From: Cerioporus squamosus
Taxonomy: Eukaryota > Basidiomycota > Agaricomycetes > Polyporales > Polyporaceae
Length of the DNA: 45,779 nt
Assembly: GCA_022592435.1 (NCBI GenBank)
Contig: JABYQS010000245.1
Span: 1 to 45,779, forward strand
Direction: 5' to 3'
Both the position numbers and the translations under genes were made by a program. This document shows positions 21,753 to 31,993 of this stretch, piece by piece. The notes beneath the pieces are model-generated. The model saw only the letters and a list, made by a program, of their open reading frames with translations. It was not told the DNA's origin and did not search any database. The stretch's first letter is position 1. Each line of letters begins with the position of its first letter.

Positions 21753-21933
21753 CTCCTCAGTCTTTTGCTCTACTGACTGAGGAGTAAGTACTCACCTACC
21801 TATGCTTCCTTATGCTTTACTTACAAGTACTTTGTAGCACGTGTTGTCCACTCATCTGCTAGGTACTTGTGTCTATGCTATTCAGTCTTTTGCTCTACTG
21901 ACTGAGGACTCGTGTTGTCCACTCGTCTGCTAG
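21753..21933. repeat. duplicated segment with a 10-bp hairpin
   Basis: CTCCTCAGTC (21753-21762) pairs perfectly with GACTGAGGAG (21775-21784) around a 12-nt loop. The words TCAGTCTTTTGCTCTACTGA and CGTGTTGTCCACTC each occur twice (from 21757 and 21882; 21839 and 21911), so part of the stretch is tandemly duplicated with a deletion in the second copy. Confidence 0.7.
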
Positions 21934-21992
21934 TCATTGCGACTTGCCTTCACAGGTTCAGACTTCATCATATAGTAGAGTACCAAAGCCCA

Positions 21993-22975
21993 AGGGAAAT
22001 TCTATTTGGAAACCCCAGTTCCACAGTGGAACCTGGGTTCTGCAACTTATAATCGGCCAGTCTGTATTAGGATGGCTTTCAAGGTTGGCCAGAAGTTAGG
22101 CGCCATCCGGCCTGGAAGCACTGGATTGGGATACAGAATGTCGCCTGGGCTGCCTGGCACCTCGTCATGCAGCATACATGCCAGTTGCTTGCAAATCCTG
22201 CTGGCTTGAGTTCTTAGAGTAAGTATTGCTGTCTAGAATCATCCTTAGTGATGTGCTCAATCTCCAATTGTGTCCCTCTACATATTCACTTCTTGCTGCT
22301 GGCTCTTGAGTTTGAGGGTTGAGTCAGGCTACAGTATGTCAAGCTTCAAGGTGAACACCAGCCAGCCAGCCTGGTACTATCTAAGGTGAGTACTGGAGGG
22401 TTTGTATTTTGATTTTATGGCTGGATAAGGTCTACGGCTGCCAAGATGCATGCTTGTAAGTTCCAATGTTTTGTATTCTGCCCAGCCTTTGCCCCACTGC
22501 TCTGTGTACATGTCCCATACCATCACTGTGCCGATGCTGTTCCAGACTCCTATCTATCGTTTTGTCTATCCAGACATACACCACTCTGCAATCAAGGGCA
22601 AGTCTCACCCCTCATGGGTGCTTCATTTTGTGTAGGAGAGCGGAGTTTTGGACCTCCAAGTTGCTGAATCGGCTGCCAGTGGGGGAGTACTTACTTAGTA
22701 TCCCCATTAACTTACTCACCTTGCCTGTTCTGGTTCACGTACACGCATACGCATCAGAACACTATCATATTCTCCTATCCCCACCACTTACTGCAGACCA
22801 TGGAGATGCACTCACTCTCCTCAAGTTTTGGGTGCCTGAGTGCGACATAGGTTGTCTGAGCACTCCCCGACTGGCCTCTCGGAGCCAGTTTGGAAACCTG
22901 GGTTGCAAGAAACTGGGTTTCTTAACTGGCTACCCGGATTCTGTGTGCCCCCGGGGTTTTCGAATAGAATTATCC
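21993..22975. mobile_element. Mutator-like non-autonomous element, copy 1 (983 bp)
   Basis: Its outer ends contain AATTCTATTTGGAAACCCC and the inverted counterpart ending GAATTATCC, shared with the copy at 39878-40749. It is flanked by the 9-bp direct repeat CAAAGCCCA (21984-21992 and 22976-22984); 9-bp duplications are typical of Mutator-like transposition. Both copies also share an inner block TTATAATCGGCCAGTC. No transposase is encoded. It sits inside the hAT-like element, so it is younger than that insertion. Confidence 0.8.
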
Positions 22976-23811
22976 CAAAGCCCAATGTCCAGACAATAAC
23001 AAAGGGTAACAAAGTGTATCTTCTATTGTAAAACATCTCAGTCACCATATAGGGAAAGTGTATGCCATACATGGTAATTTTCAGTGTACAACATTACACA
23101 CAGCTCTTGCACATGCAAATTGGCAGTGTATGGGAAGTATACACATGCCGAAGTGGGCTACAAGTAGTTTGAGAACAAGCTGCAAGGTTGGCACGGTAAT
23201 GGTGGTGGAGAGCTACTTATGTTGGAGAAAGCGCCCACGAGCACTTGGCATGGCTTTCCCAGCTCAAACTTACTACTTTATATGAAGTGGTAGTGTCCAA
23301 CAAAGCAGCAGAGTGACCTCGAACTGAGGTGAAGGGTCAGGTAAAGTGGAGCTTAACGACTGCAAGCACACGGCGGTGGATGAGAGCCTGCGCAGTGAGT
23401 ACTGCCCAAGCCTGCATGCCATCACACAACCACTCAGCAGCTCAAGCTCAAAGTCAATGTTTGAGCTCAGTGTCAGCAGTCGCAGACTCTAGAGACAGAG
23501 ACAGTGGCAAACGAGGGTGGGCGGAGCCCATCCGAGTGTGCTGCTGTCCTCTATTTCCGTGACAAGGGCACAGGAAGCTGCTAGTAGTATTGTAGAAGTA
23601 ACTACAAGCTTCACGAGTAAGGTGCAAGCTCATATATTAATCAAATATCAATAGTCAATTGGTCCAGTCCTCAAAATTTCAGAAATCCAGCCAGACCAGT
23701 TTTAGTCACAGTTCTGGTTATCCTTTGGGAGGTCAAAAAACCAGACTTGACCAGACCCTGCAACACTAAGCATGGGGCTTGGGTTGAGGCCCAGTGAGAG
23801 TAGCCTGGATC

Positions 23812-24405
23812 TAGTGCTGCAGGGTTGGGTCCCACAACCGGAATATAAAAAATAAAAAATAAAAAAACACTGAAACCTGATCCGACCTGAGCAAAAATGA
23901 CTGGACCATAACCACAAAGGTAGCAGTCAGGTCGCCAGTCAGGCCGTGGTCATGATTTTTGAACCAATATCTATGACTGGACACAACTGATGATGACCAG
24001 TCATGACCAGTCATTTTTGCCCTACCAATGACCTGGTTATAGGTGCCTTTGACTGGTAATGACCGGTCATAACCAGTTAAAATCAGTCCTGACTAAGCTA
24101 TACCAGGTGAGGGCACATATATTGTATAGCCCTTTGGACTTTAAGTCATCAAGATGATCATTTAGAAAGTATCTTAGGCTTGTATAAGGCTATTCACCTC
24201 TTGATCATGACTCCCCCAACCTTCTTTGGTAGTCATGACTGGTCTTAACTGGTTATAACTGATCATCAGTTTTGACCGGTCAAAACTGTAACTTGACTGC
24301 AGTTAGGTCAGGTCGTACTGCTGTACTACTTCCAGGCCAGTCATAAGACTGAAGGACTGGTCATGTATGGCCAATAACCTGAACCGACCCGACCCTGCAG
24401 CACTA
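23812..24405. mobile_element. hAT-like MITE with 8-bp target duplication (594 bp)
   Basis: It starts TAGTGCTGCAGGGTTGGGTC and ends with the inverted counterpart GACCCTGCAGCACTA. The octamer CCTGGATC is repeated exactly on both sides (23804-23811 and 24406-24413). Its interior carries many GACTGGTCA/TGACCAGTC words (for example ATGACCAGTCATGACCAGTC near 23990), like the larger element at 20525-23768, which shares its ends. Confidence 0.88.
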
Positions 24406-24413
24406 CCTGGATC

Positions 24414-24954
24414 TGCAATGTTTCCGAATGTTTTGCTGTGTTTTGCTCCACGGAAACAAGAGCAAAGGACGGAGATCATCGGAAAACGAATAGTGGAAGC
24501 AGGGCACAAATACTTACATTTTCTACTGTTTAGCGTGGATCTCGCTTGATTGCAGGTGTTCCAAGAAGTTTGCATACATTCAGTTTGACTGAAAACAACA
24601 CATTTGTTTTGCTACAATCCCCGCCATTCCCCCATGTTCCCTGCCACCCGCCCATGCACCTAGCTCACCCACCACCTGCCAGCACCCTCACCCTCGCCCG
24701 CCTGTCCACTCGCATACCCAGCCGCGCACTGCGCAGTCACGTCCATCCATGCACCATGCCCATGTCTGTCCGCTATGCCCATGTGTAAGCATGCTCGTGT
24801 GCGCTTACAGCGCGTGCCTTGTTTGTTACGTTAGCACCTACGATATACTTCCGCAAACCTTCGTATTGCACTCCTCATTCCTTTCGGACGCAATACAGGT
24901 ACGCTCCTGCTCGCTGCTCATGTACATTGCTAGCCTGTACTTACTCATTCCTTT
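24414..24954. other. gene-free stretch, C-rich in the middle
   Basis: Positions 24610-24760 are rich in CCACC/CCATGC words on the plus strand. The segment CTCATTCCTTTCGGAC occurs twice (about 24872 and 24944), the second copy being the target of the solo LTR. No gene is recognisable. Confidence 0.4.
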
Positions 24955-24959
24955 CGGAC

Positions 24960-24995
24960 TGTTAAGACTGTGCGTGCCAAGTCAAACTCCGGAAG

Positions 24996-25029
<34 letters not shown>

Positions 25030-25685
25030 AGTGCGGGGGTGAAGACTTCGGCGAAGTTATTGACCAACGCCCTGAGGAGACGCAAGTTGTCTTCTATTTG
25101 CAAGGGAACAGAACTCCGGAGTTTATACCGGAGTAAGCAACGAAGGAGGAAGTCAAGCAGAGAGGAAACCAGAGGGTCAGAAGCCGAGTGACCAGAGTCG
25201 GAAGACGGAGGTTGGAGGTCGGAGGTCAGAAGTCCGGACGGAGGTGCGGACGAGTTAGAAGGGAAGACAATAGATCGAGTTGTTGATACCGAGAAGGATA
25301 AGAGGGAAGTAAACGAGATATCAGAACTGAGGTCTAAGGGAGAATACAAGCAGGCTTAAATACTAAAGTCCGGAGGTCTGAAAGGGGTAAGCTAGAAGTA
25401 GAGACAGGAGTCGGAGTCCGGTGCCAAGGCGGAAGCAAGTAAGTAGCCAATAGGAAATGGAGGTAAGTGCGGATACAAGTGGATACAAACGCGGATACAA
25501 CAGGTAATACTATCGGGACTGCGGAAGTGATCGGAGTCCGAGGGGGACGGATAGTAAGGGGTAAGTATTGTAGTAAGGATGAGTCATAACGAAGGGATGA
25601 GGAGGTAAGTATGAGTCAACGGACAAACCGGAGTCCGGTCGGAGTTGAGTCCGGAGTTGGGTGTCTTGGAGCACGGGATGTAACA
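24960..25685 (+). repeat. solo LTR, family 2 (726 bp)
   Basis: It begins TGTTAAGACTGTGCG and ends GGGATGTAACA and matches 44787-45500 throughout. The flanks CGGAC (24955-24959) and TGGAC (25686-25690) are a 5-bp target duplication with one C/T difference. The bases after it (GCAATACAG) continue the duplicated flank CGGACGCAATACAG seen intact at about 24887, which confirms the insertion point. An AAGTCCG heptamer is repeated about four times near its start, against two in the other copy. Confidence 0.9.
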
Positions 25686-25690
25686 TGGAC

Positions 25691-27533
25691 GCAATACAGA
25701 CTCTGTTCATATTCTGTTCTGAGTGTAGCTGGATTTGCCATCCGGTTTCCACCATGTTCATGACCTCGTCTCTTCCGTGTCCAAGTCCATCTGGGGCTGG
25801 GCACTGTGGGGCACACGTCCACAGGCGTCCACTCACCAAGCGTAGATGATGCCACTCACACACCGACCTTGCAGGCTCCAATGGCACTCAACCGCTGATA
25901 TGCCATGGGGCAAAATGAGCAGATAACTCCACCCAGGTTACGGCCGAGGACTGTATGCAATGTGCGAGAAGGAGAGCGGTTCCCAACCAATCGAGACTAT
26001 CAGAGACCCAGGGGGTATCCGCCTAATCCCGACTCAAAAGAGCGGGAGAAGAGAGAAGAAGCCTCGCTAGCAGGACGGGCGCGAACTAGAGACTACGCCC
26101 GAAGTGTGAAAGGACCGGAGCCTGGCCGCTCTAACCACCGAAGGGCGAGGGAGAGAAAGGACGGTAGGGGAGATGGAGGGGGGGCGGCGGATGGAACGGA
26201 CGACGGATTGAAGACTCAATGGTAGCGAGCAGAGGGATGGCCTCTACTGCGTTTCCTATACGGAGGCGAACACTCCCAATGCGCGGAAGGCGTGGGGTTA
26301 ACCACGGAAAGCTCGAGAGAGCGCCGGAGGGAACCATGAAGGGGACAGTGCGGAGACAGTTGGACGGTGTTTGGAACAGTTGGTGACGGCGGTGGTGTAC
26401 TTTCTGTCGGTGAGGAGACTTTTGTCGGCGGTGACCACAGAGAGAACGGCGGAAGCTGAGACTCTGACTCTGAGGGGGGAAACAGAAAATCTCCCTTGCC
26501 TTCCTCTAGCTTGATGATACAAAACCAAATGCTTGTAGCTACGACAAAACCTCTCAGAACTCTCGATAACGCCATTCTCTCTGAACGTTCCCTTGCCATT
26601 TGTCCTGTGCATGGACCTCCGAGGTCTGATAACCATCTCTGGCCAACCACAGTGCATGCCAAGCCCCAACGCGTCCGAAGCGCCAGCGACCGACGTTTAC
26701 CCAAGATAGTGGCGCGGAGCTCCCAGCTCAAAATAACCACCCAGCCAATCATAGGCTCCCTAACGCTGAAAGGCGTGCTTGGAGGACTGCGGAACCGCGC
26801 AGATGGTCGGAAGCTTGGGCGTCCGTCCTGGCTTGCAGATGCGGGCTTGCTGACCGGGCCCCGCTCAGAGGACTCCAATGGAAAGGGGGAGCTGAGGTGG
26901 GGAGATGAGGGCCATCGTCAGTGAGCGGACGGAGTGCACGGGGTCGTCGGAAAGGCCGCAGTGAGTTGACAGCAAGGGCAGGGACTGCGACAAATAGCGC
27001 GCGGAACTGGCGAGAATGGGGAGCGGGCTATGGTGGGGCGAAAAATCCATGCATAAGCTGGGTAGGTGCTCATCACCGCCCACCAGATCTACACCCTCAG
27101 CAGTCCTTGCCATGTTACTGTGGTGTTCCTATAACAGAGTGACTTCAGTAACTGCGCGATGTGGCACCGCGCGAACAATGTACCAATGACTAAGTATATG
27201 CATGACCCAAACAACTGTTTCGCCCAGTGAAACTGGGACTGGACTGCTCGTTTGCGATGGTGACAGACGGCTGCACTCTATAGTGGTCGCGAGTCATTGG
27301 AAGATGGTGGTGGCAGGAGAAGAATGCGCGAACAGAGGTCCGGAGCACAACCCACATAAGTACTTCCCGGACAGGATGATGTAACATATAGACTCGGTGT
27401 CGAGCTCGAGTTGAGCGTTAGTATATGAGCACGTGTCAGACCGGTGTGCCAGAGAAGCCAGCCGGCAGTCTGAGCGGGATGAGAGAGCGGAAGACAGGTT
27501 GCATACCATGCTTACTAATAGTGTATCCTATAG
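25691..27533. other. gene-free stretch
   Basis: Several reading frames of 60-220 codons overlap on both strands (largest 26216-26878, minus), with Ser/Pro-rich, unrecognisable products and no supporting splice structure. A tRNA-like patch near 26090-26150 (minus) has a plausible D-arm but no acceptable T-arm pairing. I see no gene I can support. Confidence 0.4.
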
Positions 27534-27748
27534 CATCAGTAAGTGCAAAAAGTCTGAGAACTCTGAGAGTTCTTCCACAGACGTCCTCAGAGGTCAGAAA
27601 TGTCAGACCTCAGAGGCCCCTTCCAAAACATATTAATATTCATTTTCTGCCATGGTGAAGCATGGCTCTGAGGTCTGTTGACCTCTGTGAACTCTGAGTT
27701 GAATTCAAGAGTTCTCAGAGCTCTCAGAATTTTCATACTTTACTGATG
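27534..27748. mobile_element. palindromic MITE, copy 1 (about 215 bp)
   Basis: The ends CATCAGTAA and TTTACTGATG are inverted repeats, and the interior is built from inverted CTCTGAGA/TCTCAGAG and GACCTCAGAG words, so the whole unit can fold on itself. It matches 41918-42130 in the opposite orientation. The precise ends and target duplication are ambiguous. Confidence 0.75.
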
Positions 27749-28437
27749 AGCGAGAAGGGTGGGTTTATGTCGTGCGAGCGCAGTTATACTTGCAGGCTCC
27801 ACTTGCAGAAGCAACTCGAGACAAGTTCAACAGTATATGACCGACAAGTGTTGTCCGAATCGGGGTACATGCACCCCAAATTCGGAACATCCGCAACGCA
27901 TCAAACACCGCTGAACCTGCCAGATCGTCAGAAAACCTGCGGAAGACCGTTCCAAACCAGGGAGAACTTTACAAAAAGACGCTACTCTCACTGGGGTTGA
28001 GGCTGGAATCAACCAAACAATGCTCCCTGGATTGCACCCCAGGCCTGCTCAGTCATGCCAAACCCACAACCTTGTCTTGGCCCCATCACACAACCAAAGA
28101 TCCTGATCTCTTTTTCTGAGAGCCTGAACCGCATTACAAGGGATTTGAAACACTTTGTCTGCCTTATCTATACAATGTCTCACCCCAAACTGATTCAACT
28201 TCAATCTGATGGACTGTCCACTTTCTCGTGTCCAGGAACTAGCAGCAGTGCACCGGCACCACATATTCTCCAAGGATTATGTACCATACATACTACGACA
28301 GGGTCCTTGCAAGTGAGTACAACGGTGTACCATACCTATATATACGATAGACGGCAGGAGCAAGAGAAGATGCGAGATTGATGTACGGAGCAGTGGGAAT
28401 GAATGAATCCTGGGGACGAGAGTGTGTACTCATACTG
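27749..28437. other. intergenic region 3' of PMT1
   Basis: No reading frame is convincing. It includes the 3' flank of PMT1 and otherwise unremarkable sequence. Confidence 0.4.
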
Positions 28438-28440
28438 GAC

Positions 28441-31400
28441 CTAGTTTTTCGGAACCTGCTCGTCGCCGAAAAGCTCCTCACGTGCCCGGTCTGCCTCAGC
28501 CTCCTCCTCCCCCTTCGGACCCTCGGCGTGCTCATGGTCATGGGCGTGCGCAGGAGTCTGCTCGGGCTCTGCTGACGCAGGCGATGCGCCATCTGCCGAT
28601 GAGCTCTCGGCCGTGGACGACGCCTCGGACGTCGAGCTTTCAGCGGCATCCGTAGCATCAGTCGGCTCCTCAGCTACCTTCGGGGCTTCCGTCGCCGACG
28701 CTACGTCCTGCGAGCTGATTTCCTTCTGGTCCTCCTCCACCTTCCGCGGGGCCTCGCCCTCCTTGCTCTTCAGGTCGTTGTGCGGGTGGCCGCCGAAGAT
28801 GTCGCGTCCAGGCTCGGCCAGCCGAAGCCAAGAGTGGTTGTGTCAGGCTCCTTGGGCGGCTCTTCGAGCTTGACGGGTTCGCCAATTGGTACGGCGCCGT
28901 GGCCGTGGCCTTGCGGCGGGTTTTGGTTCTGGTTCACCAGGACGGGTGAGGATATTTGAGGAGTGGGGACGATGGTGCCCTTGTATTGCGAATACTGCGA
29001 TATGCTGTCAGTATGAGGAGACCGCAGTCAAACATGTTAGTGGCTCACGTCATCAAGGAAATCGTTGCTGGAGACGGAGGTCAATCAGTTTGCGGCCGTC
29101 AAGTATGCTACATAGAACATACCAGGAGAAGTCCCAAGTCTTCAGCCACTTCGCCTTGTGACACTTCGCCTTCGTCCAGGGGAGACCGTACGCGAGCGGG
29201 CTGAAGTACGAGAAGTTCCAAATGGCGATGACGAGGAGTACGGCCGCAATCTGCAGGCGCACACGGGGACGTAGGGCCGAAGTGACGAGGTCAAAGCACG
29301 CGCATGACAACAAGATCGCAAAGTACAGGGCCGGGAAATAGTGGTGCAGGAAGAGCTGACGAGCCATAATATAGAACGGGAGGTAATGCAGGGCCCAGCC
29401 GATGAAGAGGAAGCCACAGAGCGTGTCATATTTGACGACCTTGGCTGTGAAACGTTTAGTTAGACATTGAACCCGACGCTTGTAGCATACACTCACTGTT
29501 GTCGAAGTCACGGTAACCGCGCTTGGCACGGAGAATGAGGAGCCCGCGAACAGCGGCATATGCGAAGACGGCAGCCGTACTCAGGTACCAGACCATTGGG
29601 TTTCCGAGGAGGTAGATTTGGCGATGGTCCTTGACCCAGAAGTTCTATTTAGGTCGTCATGTCAGTCAGATAGGTACAATTGGAAGAGAAACACGCGTAC
29701 AATGCCACGGCGGAGACGAGGCCATGCGTCCGGACGCGAGTCGTAAGTGTGACGGTCGGTAAGTCCGGCGTTGGTCGTCCACATGACTTGCTGAAGCTCC
29801 CAGAACTTGGCGAAGAAACCGGGGAGCTTGTAATTGACCTTTTCCGCGTCCGCGGGCACTGTAAAGGGTCAGTACACGATGAAACGCAGATTCGCCGGAG
29901 CTTACGTTTAGGGTGGAAGTTGGTCTCGACATACCACAGCGAGTTCGCGAGGACCGCTTGTTTGTTGCACGTCACTTCCTGTTGCTCGAAGGCCCACTCA
30001 GGAAGCTTGACCTTATGCGAGAACAAGTAGCAGCCGGTCATGGCATGTCTGAGGCGGAAATGAGTGCGCAGAGTCCTGAGACGCTTGCCCGACTCCTTGT
30101 CGCGCTTGTCACCCTTGTAGATCTCCACGACCCAATCGTCGTTGGTGTCACCTGCATAGCCAGGGATACCATAGCCCGACACCTCTTGCTGGAAATCGAC
30201 GTCCGAAACTGGGGGACGGATGTCGTGAGAGTGGAGCGACTTGTCGGTCTGGATGTGCCGGAGTTTGACGCGAGTACCGCCTGTAATGTACGCGATGTCG
30301 TGATCAACCCAGTTGGTGTACGGATCACCATCTGCGGACGCGTTGACGATGCGCCAGTCATTGTTGGAGTCGCGGTGCGGGTAGAGGGTAATTTGCTGCT
30401 CTACAAATGAAGTCAGCAGTTTAACAAGCAAGACGAGACCTGATCAGACTTACGCTTGCTACCACCAGGATAGCTGTGGGGATGCGAATGCAAGTATCCA
30501 CCCTGGGTGTTGACGTGCCGGATGGTAATCTCGGAGCCAATGGCAACATCCGCGAAGGTATCGGCCATACCGCGGCCACGGAGAGTGTGTTGGAACTCGG
30601 AGCTCATGAAACCGTCTCCCTCCCCCGAGTTACTGAGGATGAGGAAGTGGATGCCGAACATAGACATGTAGAATATGATAGGAATCAGGATGAGGCAGAT
30701 CGCGCGGGCGATGAAGTGCCTGATGAAGAGCCTTGGAGGGACGCGGAGGTCGCCGAGAAGATCCCAGAGCTGTTTGAGAGTACCGAGGCCGACAGTGGCG
30801 ATAGTGAAGAGACCGACCCACTTGCAGCTGACGACTGCGCCGAGAGAGAGACCGGTCATGATGAGCCATATCCACCATGACTCTGTGAACGGCTCAAAGT
30901 GGTTCTCGTTGCAGAAAGCAGTCCAGGCAAATGTGGTGAGAGCGGTGAAGAAGATGAGGGGCGAATCAAGGAGGATGTGACGGGACTGGGTGATCATGCC
31001 GTTTTCGAAGGTGATCAAGAGGGAGGCAAGAAGGGCGGTAGTGACCCTGCAGTCGAGTGCGCGAAGAGTAAGGTAGGCCAAGGGTACCGTAGCGACGCCC
31101 ATGAGAGCTGGAACCATGCGCATCGCGACATACGGGACGTTCTCATATACTCTGGAATGACGTCAGTAGAGTACGAGGAGGGAGAGGAGGGGGAACAGAC
31201 TTTGCGATGTCTTTGAAGTCAAAGTTGCCGTCGTAGCCAAAGACCCAGCCAGCAAGAGTAATGAGAAGCTTTGCGAGTGGCGGGTGCACATCGACGAAGT
31301 AGGACGACTTGATGTACTTGGACGCGAACTTGCCAAAGTGCACTTCGTCGAAGCTGCAGCATGTATGCGCATATAGTCAGCGGCCACAGGCGGAGAACAG

Positions 31401-31688
31401 TGCAACGTACACGACGCTGTTTGGCTGCGAGATGCGGAAGAGCCTGACGAGGGCAGCGACGACGAGGATGACGGCAAGCAGCTTCCACTCGCCGGGCGCA
31501 ATGTTCAGGCCGCCATTGGGGTGAGACTTGCCAGTGCGGCCGGGACGGAGACCTCGCGAGGCGGCTTCGCGTCGCTCGTCGGCATCGAGGTGCTCGTGGC
31601 GGGGGTGCGGGAAACGTTGTGAGGTGGCGGGCTGCTGATGGCGGCCAGCGGGGGACGGCTGCCTGCGCACGCGGACGCTGCCAGACAT
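28441..31688 (-). CDS. PMT1: dolichyl-phosphate-mannose--protein mannosyltransferase, PMT1 family
   Basis: It transfers mannose from dolichol phosphate to Ser/Thr of secretory proteins in the ER membrane, normally as a Pmt1-Pmt2 heterodimer. Exons: 31688-31411, 31353-31201, 31151-30454, 30400-29906, 29858-29701, 29644-29497, 29444-29123, 29067-29049 (19 nt) and 28994-28770; introns are 47-57 nt and all phases agree, giving about 831 aa. [14 protein letters not shown] and [10 protein letters not shown] carry the catalytic Asp-Glu and the conserved PMT loop. Multiple membrane helices flank a lumenal MIR region with [26 protein letters not shown] and [27 protein letters not shown] and GGYLHSH favour the PMT1 subfamily over PMT2 (WDEAHF). 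The stop of the simple model is at 28770, but the next frame continues as [15 protein letters not shown] and an acidic tail to 28441, like the acidic yeast Pmt1 tail. A one-base indel near 28805 is likely. The ATG at 31688 was chosen; one at 31721 is also in frame. Confidence 0.93.
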
Positions 31689-31993
31689 GCTACGCAGCGG
31701 AGAAGGTGTCTGACCGCGCAAAAGAAGTAGAGAGAAGGCTCAGACGGAGATAAAGGAGAGAACGGAGGCCAGCGAGAGCAGTCGGTCGTCGTCGAGAACA
31801 GCGAAGGGGACAGAGAACACAGCGGAGAGCTGCGGACAGACAGCGCAGAGCGAGTATATGCGGTGCTCGGCGCGCAGTCGACGTATCAGCCACGTGCACA
31901 ACGCCAGCCACGTGATCGCATATTTCGAGTCTTCGAGCATCGTCCAAGTCCGCCTCGCCATCGTCTCCCCCGTCCTCCTCAGCCTTATTCACG
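31689..31993. promoter_or_regulatory. shared divergent promoter region of PMT1 and CCT2
   Basis: About 305 bp separate the two start codons, so both 5' UTRs and core promoters must fit here. The CCT2 side has pyrimidine-rich DNA (CTCCCCCGTCCTCCTC) just before the ATG. No clear TATA box was seen. Confidence 0.6.

Larger units (their letters stand above)
20525..23768. mobile_element. hAT-like non-autonomous element, about 3.24 kb
   Basis: The left end TAGTGTTGCATGGTCCAGTC and right end GACCAGACCCTGCAACACTA are inverted repeats. The flanking octamers AGCATGGA (20517-20524) and AGCATGGG (23769-23776) agree at 7 of 8 bases, as expected for an old hAT target duplication. Both subterminal regions (20525-20730 and 23640-23768) are crowded with GACTGG/CCAGTC words. 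I see no transposase. It contains the Mutator-like insertion at 21993-22975, a hairpin and duplicated segments. Confidence 0.7.

Noticed and set aside
24990..25030. CRISPR-like array of AAGTCCG repeats
   Set aside because: Seven-base direct tandem units without spacers, inside an LTR; a microsatellite.
26075..26150. Possible tRNA on the minus strand (GGTGGTTAGAGCGG D-arm-like, CTTTCAC anticodon-loop-like, matching CCTCGC/GCGAGG ends)
   Set aside because: The anticodon stem and T-stem do not pair and the B box is poor; at most a tRNA-like relic or chance.
26216..26878. 220-codon minus-strand frame
   Set aside because: No recognisable domain, low-complexity Ser/Pro content, and competing frames on both strands.
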